Positions 58,435-64,000 of a stretch of DNA of 64,000 bases are shown here, piece by piece (position 1 is the stretch's first letter; each line of letters starts with the position of its first letter). Below the pieces are notes generated by a model. It saw only the letters and a program-made list of their open reading frames with translations, was not told where the DNA came from and made no database searches. Location of the stretch: contig JAAZYR010000002.1 in assembly GCA_014239555.1 (NCBI GenBank), forward strand, positions 222,357 to 286,356, written 5' to 3'. This DNA is from Acidimicrobiales bacterium. GTDB taxonomy: Bacteria > Actinomycetota > Acidimicrobiia > Acidimicrobiales > Poriferisodalaceae. Made by a program: the position numbers and the translations under genes.

Positions 58435-59301
58435 ATGAAATTCGTCACCTATCGCCATGAAGGAAGAGTCACTTGGGGGGCCGTCACCGAGGACCGCGAC
58501 GGAATCATTGATCTCGGTCGACGGCTTCCTGATTTGCCGGACCTCAGCAGCGCCCTGGAAAGTAGCCGTCTAGACGAAGCGCAAGATGCAGCTAGCTGGG
58601 CCGACGCTGACTGCGCATTATCCGAGGTGGTGTTTGAGAGAACGATCCCGCGACCGAGAAAGATTATTTGTATCGGAGTGAATTACGGCGGTCGAAACGC
58701 CGAATACGCGGATTCGAGCACAAGCAGTAACCCAAGCGTCTTTGTGCGATTTCCAGCGTCCCTCACTGGACACGGACAGCCGCTCATCAGACCTCCAGAA
58801 AGCGAACAACTTGACTACGAGGGAGAAATCGTCGCCGTAATCGGAAAGCAGGGTCGGCGCATCGAACAACGACATGCTCGCGAATACATCGCAGGTTTGA
58901 CCCTGGGTAATGAAGGCACCATTCGCGACTGGCTTCGCCACGCGAAATTCAATGTCACCCAGGGAAAGAATTGGGAACGTTCAGGCTCAATGGGGCCGTG
59001 GCTAGTCACGCTCGACGAGATCGGCGACTTCGAAAATCTTCGTCTGCAAACACGCGTCAACGGAGAACTGCGCCAAGACGACAGTCCTGCCACGATGGCA
59101 TACCCGATCGAATATCAGATCGAATATCTCTCGAAGTTCATCACCCTTGAACCCGGTGATGTGATCTACACGGGCACGCCGACAGGAGCCGGGGCGCATC
59201 TCGACCCTCCTGTGTGGCTAGCTCCAGGCGACGTGGTTGAAGTCTCCGTCGAAGGCATCGGCACTCTCATGAACACCATCGCAGATGAGAATTTACTGTG
59301 A
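58435..59301 (+). CDS. hpaG: Fumarylacetoacetate hydrolase-family protein (HpaG-like isomerase/decarboxylase)
   Basis: 288 residues, a single FAH domain. Seen: FVTYRHEGRVTWGAVTEDRDGIIDLGRRLPDL at the start, PRKIICIGVNYGGRNAEYA (~75; 'p.ki.ciG.NY..h..e'), SVFVRFPASLTGHGQPL (~100), LDYEGEIVAVIGKQGRRI with the two metal-binding Glu (~124), LGNEGTIRDWLRHAKFNVTQGKNWERSGSMGPWLVTLDEI (from ~160; 'ND.s.rd.q......gK..d...p.GPw' variant) and EPGDVIYTGTPTGAGAHLDPP with the metal-binding region (~239). In E. coli HpaG is a bifunctional double-length protein; the single domain here may cover only one step. SD GGGAG is 8 bases before ATG. Confidence 0.82.
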   Translation: MKFVTYRHEGRVTWGAVTEDRDGIIDLGRRLPDLPDLSSALESSRLDEAQDAASWADADCALSEVVFERTIPRPRKIICIGVNYGGRNAEYADSSTSSNPSVFVRFPASLTGHGQPLIRPPESEQLDYEGEIVAVIGKQGRRIEQRHAREYIAGLTLGNEGTIRDWLRHAKFNVTQGKNWERSGSMGPWLVTLDEIGDFENLRLQTRVNGELRQDDSPATMAYPIEYQIEYLSKFITLEPGDVIYTGTPTGAGAHLDPPVWLAPGDVVEVSVEGIGTLMNTIADENLL

Positions 59302-59747
59302 TTCAACCTCTTCGACCGTTCGAACGCTCCCTACCTATGGCGCTGATGCGAGCCAGAGAGTCGGTGATGCGCGAGTTCAGACCGCGCCTGGCTGCCGACG
59401 ACCTAACAGAACAGCAATGGCGTGTTCTACGGGCACTAAACGCTTTTGGAAAACCGCTAACCACGCGCCAACTCAGCGAAATGACGTTTCTCCTCGGTCC
59501 TTCCCTATCCCGGATAACTGCACACCTTTCCTCACGCGGTCTCGTAGGGCGTGCTCCACATCCGACCGACCAAAGAAGCAACCTCCTACATCTCACGGAT
59601 GCAGGTACGGCCCTGGTTTCCAAGGTCGCTGCAGGGAGCGAAGAGGGTTACGCAGCAATCGAAGCCCGTTTCGGGGTAGCCCAATTAGAACTACTTCATG
59701 AGTTATTAGATGAGTTAGCCGCGGCGCAAACCGCCGAAGAGCCCTAA
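59298..59747 (+). CDS. hpaR: MarR-family regulator, HpaR-like
   Basis: 149 residues. The N-terminal RPFERSLPMALMRARESVMREFRPRLAADDLTEQQWRVLRAL (described by ends, ~6-47) is the hallmark of HpaR (homoprotocatechuate degradation regulator), followed by the winged helix (TTRQLSEMTFLLGPSLSRITAHLSSRGLV, ~55-83) and RRAPHPTDQRSNLLHLTDAGTAL (wing and dimer helix). MarR proteins release DNA on binding an aromatic ligand, here 4-hydroxyphenylacetate or homoprotocatechuate by analogy. GTG 59298 shares GTGA with the HpaG stop. Expected to act at the palindrome 58398-58409. Confidence 0.88.
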   Translation: MIQPLRPFERSLPMALMRARESVMREFRPRLAADDLTEQQWRVLRALNAFGKPLTTRQLSEMTFLLGPSLSRITAHLSSRGLVGRAPHPTDQRSNLLHLTDAGTALVSKVAAGSEEGYAAIEARFGVAQLELLHELLDELAAAQTAEEP

Positions 59748-59784
59748 GATTTGCAAGGTTCGAGCTGCCAAAGGGGGGAGAGCT

Positions 59785-61008
59785 GTGAGCGCACCACTTG
59801 AGGGCATCCGAGTTATCGAGTTCGCGAACTTTGCTGCTGCACCGTCGGCGACAGCAATCATGGCCGATTTAGGCGCTGAAGTAATCAAAGTGGAAGCCAT
59901 CGGAGGTGATCCGATCAGAGGTCTGATGAAGCAGGCCAACGTCGGCGATGGCGAACACAACCCCGATTATCCCTTCCAATTCATTAACCGAGGCAAGAAA
60001 GGGATAGAACTCAATCTTGACAACCCCGAGGGGGCCGATATCGCCCGCCGATTAATAGCGCAATGCGACGTCGTTGTCATGAATCTTCTCAAGGAGCGCC
60101 GAGAGCGTTTCGGCCTCGGGACCGACGAGTTGTTCAAAATTAAACCCGATCTCGTGATCGGCCTGTTATCCGGGTATGGCGAAGTTGGTGAAGAGATCAA
60201 CCGTCCCGGCTACGACGTCACAGCCTTTTTTTCTCGATCAGGTGTCTATGGCGGTGGCACGACCCCAGGCGATGCGCCACCTCACGCTCGTCCAGGTTCA
60301 GGAGACCACACGACTTCCATAGCGTTATTCGGGGCGCTAATGACGGGGTTACGATCCCGCGACGTGACCGGAGAAGGGCAAGTCGTTGAGGCATCACTGT
60401 TGCGAACGGCAACGTGGACCATCAGCCTCGATTTGGTGACTTCACTGGTCGACGGCCAACCGGCCTACAACCGGCCAAGAGAAAAAGGTCTGTCAGCGAT
60501 GTTAGAAGCGTTTCAAGCCTCAGACGGACGATGGCTTCAATTCGCTATGCCCGATACGGGAGACGCTTGGGAACGGTTCTGCAAAGCGTTAGACCGAGAA
60601 GACCTCTTAACGATGGACGAGTTTTCCTCAGGCCGCCTCAGATATCAGAACATGCCTCAACTCCTCGCAACCATCGATGAAAGCGTCGGTTCCATGCCGG
60701 CAGACCACTGGATGTCTCGACTCGACGAGCACAGGTGTATTTGGGCACCAATTAATGATTCTGCGGCAGCTGTACAAGATCCTCAAGTTCGGGCTACAGG
60801 CGCTTTTGAGACGATTCATCATCCTGTAGTTGGAGATTTCGAGACCGTAGCCTCGCCTTTCCGATTGCACGACGCTCCCAACGTGGGCGTTAAAGGACCG
60901 GCACCCGAAAAAGGTGAACACACAGATCAAGTTCTTCGCGAACTCCTTCACTTAACTGAAGAGGAAATCGAAGCGCTTGAGTCAGGCGGAGTTGTCCACC
61001 GCGGCTAG
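59785..61008 (+). CDS. CaiB/BaiF (family III) CoA-transferase
   Basis: 407 residues. Seen: GIRVIEFANFAAAPSATAIMADLGAEVIKVE (starts GIRVIEF, ~6-36), GDPIRGLMKQ, FINRGKKGIELNLDNPEG (~61), DVVVMNLLKERRERFGLGTDEL (~94, starts DVVVMN), YDVTAFFSRSGVYGGG (~143), DHTTSIALFGALMTGLRSRDVTGEGQVVEASLLRTATW (~172; Glu at the nucleophile position) and a C-terminal LLHLTEEEIEAL. The MSFF-type YDVTAFFSRSG motif resembles the one at 21988, so they may share descent. SD AAGGGGGG is 7 bases before the GTG 59785. It sits between HpaR and homogentisate dioxygenase; substrate unknown. Confidence 0.87.
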   Translation: MSAPLEGIRVIEFANFAAAPSATAIMADLGAEVIKVEAIGGDPIRGLMKQANVGDGEHNPDYPFQFINRGKKGIELNLDNPEGADIARRLIAQCDVVVMNLLKERRERFGLGTDELFKIKPDLVIGLLSGYGEVGEEINRPGYDVTAFFSRSGVYGGGTTPGDAPPHARPGSGDHTTSIALFGALMTGLRSRDVTGEGQVVEASLLRTATWTISLDLVTSLVDGQPAYNRPREKGLSAMLEAFQASDGRWLQFAMPDTGDAWERFCKALDREDLLTMDEFSSGRLRYQNMPQLLATIDESVGSMPADHWMSRLDEHRCIWAPINDSAAAVQDPQVRATGAFETIHHPVVGDFETVASPFRLHDAPNVGVKGPAPEKGEHTDQVLRELLHLTEEEIEALESGGVVHRG

Positions 61009-61022
61009 GCGGAACGCCTAGC
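61004..61022 (+). promoter_or_regulatory. Perfect 8-bp hairpin directly before the hmgA start
   Basis: GCTAGGCG and CGCCTAGC pair exactly around a GAA triloop. The hairpin contains the stop codon of the upstream CoA-transferase gene (61006-61008) and ends one base before GTG 61023. It covers the place where an SD would lie, so in RNA it could lower or gate translation of hmgA, or form part of a terminator or protein site. Pairing is seen directly; the role is inferred. Confidence 0.5.
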
Positions 61023-62321
61023 GTGACTCCAATGGTTGACTTCAGCTACCAAACCGGATTCGGCAACCACTTCGAAACCGAAGCGGACCCAGGCGTCTTG
61101 CCGCGTGGTCAAAACTCTCCACAAAAAGTACAGGGCGGCCTGTTCACTGAACAGATAACCGGCACGGCGTTCACCGCGCCACGACGTTCTATGCGGAGAA
61201 GTTGGGTATACCGGATGCGGCCCTCGGTGCGACACTTCAACAACTTGCAACCAATCGATAACGGTTTGATCCGGACAGGCCCTGACAAAGATTCGGTGCC
61301 TGCCTCTGTTCAACTGCGTTGGGATCCCTTCCCTGCTTCTTCGCTAAAAACTAACTGGTTGACAGGTCTGACGACTATCGCAACTAACGGCAACAACGAA
61401 ATGCAGACGGGGGGCGCCGTCCATCATTTCGTTGCGACCGACTCAATGGAAGACCTCGCCTTTGTCGACACCGACGGAGAGTTAATGCTTGTCCCTTACG
61501 AGGGTCGCATCGTGGTGCGATCCGAAATGGGCCAGATGCATGTCGCGCCTGGGCATCTAGCAGTCATTCCTCGAGGCGTGAAGTTTGCGGTCGACCTGCT
61601 TGACTCGGCCGCGCGCGGATATGTTTGCGAAAACTACGGCCCCGCATTCGATCTTCCAGAGCACGGATTGCTCGGCCCCGACGCCAACGCGCTGCCACGA
61701 GATTTTGAATACCCAGTAGCAAGCTATGACGTTAGCGATAACGCTACGAAACTCGTGGCAAAAATCAGTGGCCAGTTATACGCGACTGATTTAGAGCATT
61801 CCCCTTTTGATGTCGTTGCCTGGCATGGGAATTTATCGCCGTATCGCTACGAATTGAGGCGGTTCTGTGCTGTAGGGCCGGTGATTTTTGACCACCCTGA
61901 CCCGTCCATCTGGACGCTTCTCTCTTCAGCTTCCGATACCAACGGGACTGCCAACATTGATTTCATTTTGTTTCGAGAACACTGGCGGGTAGCTGAGCAC
62001 ACATTTCGTCCGCCTTGGTTCCATTCAAATATTATGAGCGAACTTATGGGTCTGATAGAGGGAATCTATGATGCGAAAGCTGAAGGGTTTCTCCCCGGAG
62101 GAATTTCGATCCACAATTCATTCATTCCTCACGGGCCCGATAGCGCAGCCTACGAGTCCGCTACGCAGGCAGATTTGGTTCCCGTAAAAGGCCCCGATTC
62201 TCTAGCAGTAATGTGGGAGTCCCGTTATCGGTGGGCCCCCACCTCTTGGGCTATTGCATTACCCGAATTGCAAGGTGACTACCCTGACAGATGGGCAGAC
62301 CTTCAGCGAGAGTACAACTAG
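61023..62321 (+). CDS. hmgA: Homogentisate 1,2-dioxygenase
   Basis: 432 residues, the family's usual length. Seen: FSYQTGFGNHFETEADPGVLPRGQNSPQKVQGGLFTEQITGTAFTAPRR (from ~7; 'YqsGFGNhf.tEa.pGaLP.gqNsPq...ygLYaEqlSG.aFTapr' pattern), RSWVYRMRPSVRH (~60), DKDSVPASVQLRWDP (~87), and the Fe-binding C-terminal region PPWFHSNIMSELMGLIEGIYDAKAEGFLPGGISIHNSFIPHGPD (described by its ends, ~325-375: His, Glu and His ligands). It opens the ring of homogentisate to maleylacetoacetate. No maleylacetoacetate isomerase or fumarylacetoacetase-length protein is beside it; HpaG-like FAH protein is 2.6 kb upstream. GTG 61023 is preceded by a hairpin; ATG 61032 is a possible alternative start. It overlaps the convergent flavoprotein gene by 4 bases. 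Confidence 0.92.
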   Translation: MTPMVDFSYQTGFGNHFETEADPGVLPRGQNSPQKVQGGLFTEQITGTAFTAPRRSMRRSWVYRMRPSVRHFNNLQPIDNGLIRTGPDKDSVPASVQLRWDPFPASSLKTNWLTGLTTIATNGNNEMQTGGAVHHFVATDSMEDLAFVDTDGELMLVPYEGRIVVRSEMGQMHVAPGHLAVIPRGVKFAVDLLDSAARGYVCENYGPAFDLPEHGLLGPDANALPRDFEYPVASYDVSDNATKLVAKISGQLYATDLEHSPFDVVAWHGNLSPYRYELRRFCAVGPVIFDHPDPSIWTLLSSASDTNGTANIDFILFREHWRVAEHTFRPPWFHSNIMSELMGLIEGIYDAKAEGFLPGGISIHNSFIPHGPDSAAYESATQADLVPVKGPDSLAVMWESRYRWAPTSWAIALPELQGDYPDRWADLQREYN

Positions 62322-63601
62322 GCGAACACGCCTCCCGAAGTCGCTAACGGGGTCCGGTCGATCGCAAAAAGATCGTCCGGGACATCAGGATCATAGGGAG
62401 CCTCCACGCCCGTAATTGCGCGTGCCATCATCGCTCCGATACCTGGAGCGAGCTTAAACCCGTGCCCGCTGAACCCATTCGCTAACCAAAGACCTTCTAT
62501 TTCGCTTGGCCCCACAATCGGATGGCTGTCTTGTTCATTAATCGTGTACAAGCCACATGTTCCCGTCGTTGTACCGACATGTCGAACACCAGGCGCCCGA
62601 TGTTGGAACGCAGCCAACGTCGCCTCAACACATTCTCGGTCTGGGCTTATTCGGAAGTCATCTGGATTCTTCGTAGCTTCCATAAAGCTGGGAATTTCGG
62701 GAGACACCAAAAGGATTTGTTCACCGCTTCTCTCCATTCGGTAACAACCGTCAGTGCTGCCGTCGAAAGTGATGGGCAAGCGGGGATCAGTATCACCCCA
62801 TTCCCTCAAGACCAGCTGGACACGAGTGGGAGTTAAGGTCCATCTCTTCTGAGCACCAGCCATTTGGTTTATCTGATTGCACCAAGGTCCGGCTGCGTTG
62901 ACAACCAGTCCGCAGCGCACCTCGTCACCATTATCTAGTCGAACACCGACAACCCGCCCTTTGTCGGTGACGACGTCTGCTACGCCGATGCCGAAGCGCA
63001 CATCTACGCCTTCCCTTTTCGAGGCGGCAACTAGATCAGCGTTTGCGCCTGCTGGGTCAGCAATCCCGGCTTCGACTTCGTAAAGAAAGAATTCGCCCTG
63101 TCGACATTGATGTTTAGCAACTGCTCCAAAATCAATGGGTTCGATACATAAATCCAGTTCCGGCCAGCGATCTAAGACGTCTTTTGCTGAAAGAATTTCT
63201 ACTGCAACACCGTTGCTATGAAGCCTTTTGCTCTCAGCGGCAAGTTGATCAACTGTTCGATCGAAAACCCAAAGAGCCCCCAATTGTGTGTAATTGCTTA
63301 TGGGCTCCCTAAGTCCTGTGAAATCGCTCCACGATCGGTATGCCAACTGACTGCGGTAGGCCAACCGGACAACTTCTGGAACCGTGTACCGGCAGCGCGA
63401 AATAGCTACCGAAGCACCGGTAGAGCCAGTTGCTGGTCCGGGTGCCTTGTCGACGACAAGAACCCTTAGTTGGCTGCGACGTGCAATTTGGTACGCGATC
63501 GCGGAGCCGATGATTCCAGCGCCAACAATGACTACGTCGACGTCAGGTTCCGATGCGAGTCGTACGGCTTGGGTGTTCCTGACTTCTTCACTTTCAGTCA
63601 T
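62318..63601 (-). CDS. FAD-dependent amine/amino-acid oxidoreductase (DadA/SoxB-like)
   Basis: 427 residues. Seen: VDVVIVGAGIIGSAIAYQIARRSQLRVLVVDKAPGP (starts VDVVIVGAGIIG, GxGxxG at ~27, Asp/Lys after beta2), TGASVAISRCRYTVPEVVRLAYRS (FAD contact, ~66), a middle region with VRLDNGDEVRCGLVVNAAGPWCNQI (starts VRLDNG, ~215; 'vv.AAG.ws') and CGLYTINEQDSHPIVGPSEIEGLWLANGFSGHGFKLAPGIGAMMA (~356; 'gyyd.TpD..PiiG...g...a.G.sGhG....p..g'), which matches sarcosine, glycine and D-amino-acid oxidase-like DAO-family proteins. Membrane or electron acceptor partner unknown. ATG 63601 has GAGG 9 bases before it. An inverted repeat (63622-63645) lies just upstream. Confidence 0.87.
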   Translation of the reverse strand: MTESEEVRNTQAVRLASEPDVDVVIVGAGIIGSAIAYQIARRSQLRVLVVDKAPGPATGSTGASVAISRCRYTVPEVVRLAYRSQLAYRSWSDFTGLREPISNYTQLGALWVFDRTVDQLAAESKRLHSNGVAVEILSAKDVLDRWPELDLCIEPIDFGAVAKHQCRQGEFFLYEVEAGIADPAGANADLVAASKREGVDVRFGIGVADVVTDKGRVVGVRLDNGDEVRCGLVVNAAGPWCNQINQMAGAQKRWTLTPTRVQLVLREWGDTDPRLPITFDGSTDGCYRMERSGEQILLVSPEIPSFMEATKNPDDFRISPDRECVEATLAAFQHRAPGVRHVGTTTGTCGLYTINEQDSHPIVGPSEIEGLWLANGFSGHGFKLAPGIGAMMARAITGVEAPYDPDVPDDLFAIDRTPLATSGGVFA

Positions 63602-63621
63602 CGGGGCACCTCAAGCCATTT

Positions 63622-63645
63622 GTTGGGTCAGTACCTACACCCAAC
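63622..63645. promoter_or_regulatory. Inverted repeat GTTGGGT...ACCCAAC before the FAD oxidoreductase
   Basis: Exact 7-bp arms separated by 10 bases, starting 21 bases upstream of ATG 63601 in the 110-base space before the gene. It is a candidate operator. No regulator gene is adjacent in the window. Confidence 0.4.
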
Positions 63646-63711
63646 CGATATCTATCAGTCGCTGTATCGTCGCCTTCGGGGTGTTTACAAGAACAGTATT
63701 TGTGGCTTAAT

Positions 63712-64000
63712 TCAATCATTTCGGAGGAGGGTTTCGATCTCTCGCACAACTGCTTCGACGGATTTTTGGTCAGTGTGGACTTGTTGAAATTTGCTGTACC
63801 CCGCGACTCGCTCTTCGTAAAGCAGACGAAGCTCCGCCTCGCTGAAGTCCATTAATAATGGTCGTACTAATTGGTCTTCATCACTAAGGAGGCGTCGTTT
63901 GATCTCCTCGATGGAGGCCGTCAGACAAATAACTCTGCCGGTTGAACCCAATGATTGTGCGCAGTCTGGGTCGAGCATCATTCGGCCACCGGTCGCGATC
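63712..64000 (-). CDS. Shikimate kinase-like protein, C-terminal fragment
   Basis: The frame runs off the right edge (coming in as IATGGRMMLDPDCAQSL), so the N-terminal P-loop is outside the window. Seen: IATGGRMMLDPDCAQSLGSTGRVICLTASIEEIKRRL (typical 'viatGGG.v......l...g.vvwL.as.e.l..Rl'), the LID-arginine motif DQLVRPLLMDF and the end EERVAGYSKFQQVHTDQKSVEAVVREI, all as in shikimate/gluconate-type kinases. Shikimate kinase phosphorylates shikimate in aromatic amino acid synthesis. The ATGGR in place of GGG and a missing neighbourhood mean a related kinase cannot be excluded. The gene ends 110 bases from the FAD oxidoreductase start. Confidence 0.75.
   Translation of the reverse strand, partial: IATGGRMMLDPDCAQSLGSTGRVICLTASIEEIKRRLLSDEDQLVRPLLMDFSEAELRLLYEERVAGYSKFQQVHTDQKSVEAVVREIETLLRND

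Noticed and set aside
1..64000. Genome-wide reassignment of TGA to tryptophan, glycine or cysteine
   Set aside because: TGA ends many intact genes in the window, including most of the 4-base overlaps, and TGG is used normally for Trp.
1..64000. tRNA, rRNA, CRISPR arrays, insertion sequences, prophage genes or an origin
   Set aside because: No cloverleaf, repeat array, transposase or integrase pattern was noticed on either strand, but no covariance search could be run.

Overview
The window is a dense, roughly half-GC bacterial chromosome segment of about 60 genes with no gene-free stretch over 300 bases. I see no tRNA, rRNA, CRISPR array, insertion sequence or phage gene. The lineage is probably Actinobacteriota, with Acidimicrobiia-like marine or soil bacteria as my best guess. 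The reasons are a mycothiol-dependent nitroreductase (Rv2466c-type) homologue, many genes that appear to start at or next to their transcription start (a TAnnnT box 6-7 bases before the start codon), frequent GTG starts, and a catabolic gene set typical of that group (CaiB/BaiF CoA-transferases, acyl-CoA dehydrogenases, crotonases, SDRs, amidohydrolase_2 proteins). No taxonomic search could be run.

Layout. 1-9.3 kb: end of a luciferase-like monooxygenase, a flavin-nucleotide-binding protein and an acyl-CoA-dehydrogenase-like flavoprotein, an N-acyl-D-amino-acid deacylase, then a minus-strand block (GrdB-like protein, alpha/beta hydrolase, degenerate cyclase-like protein, alcohol dehydrogenase, crotonase, APH-like kinase). 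9.4-19.7 kb: MaoC protein, acyl-CoA dehydrogenase, CoA-transferase/hydrolase, three SDRs, amidohydrolase, DUF1015 protein, exporter, esterase. 19.7-28 kb: a four-gene minus-strand operon (acyl-CoA ligase, YtcJ-like amidohydrolase, two family III CoA-transferases, one a tandem fusion), divergent from a DsbA-family gene coupled to an amidohydrolase. 28-43 kb: TauD dioxygenase, more CoA-transferases and crotonases, a carboxymuconolactone-decarboxylase-like protein, two MFS transporters, SDR and Zn-alcohol dehydrogenase. 44-52 kb: tartrate-dehydrogenase-like and Ldh2-type reductases, a ThDP enzyme, a glutamate-synthase-like flavoprotein, a PLP dehydratase and an HpaB-like hydroxylase next to an IclR regulator. 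52-64 kb: PhyH dioxygenase, a beta-hydroxyacid dehydrogenase, a sucrase/ferredoxin-like protein, a homoprotocatechuate lower-pathway cluster (hpaH-E-F / hpaG-R), a CoA-transferase, homogentisate dioxygenase, an amine-oxidase-like flavoprotein and the end of a shikimate-kinase-like gene.

Main discovery. Two genes are each interrupted by one in-frame TGA placed exactly where a redox cysteine is expected. A GrdB/PrdB-like gene (8422-9318, minus) reads Sec-Pro-Val-Cys and has a perfect 7-bp stem-loop just after the TGA. A DsbA-family gene (26222-26845, plus) reads Sec-Pro-Trp-Cys in place of Cys-Pro-Trp-Cys, with a plausible stem-loop downstream. Ordinary gene calling would split or truncate both. 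TGA is a normal stop codon elsewhere in the window, so this looks like selenocysteine recoding and not a changed code.

Other notable points: a crotonase whose full-length frame has no ATG/GTG/TTG start but has an SD-preceded CTG; a 35-bp palindrome overlapping the iclR promoter; a 12-bp palindrome between the divergent hpa operons; repeated 4-base start/stop overlaps; and enzymes lacking expected catalytic or metal-binding residues.
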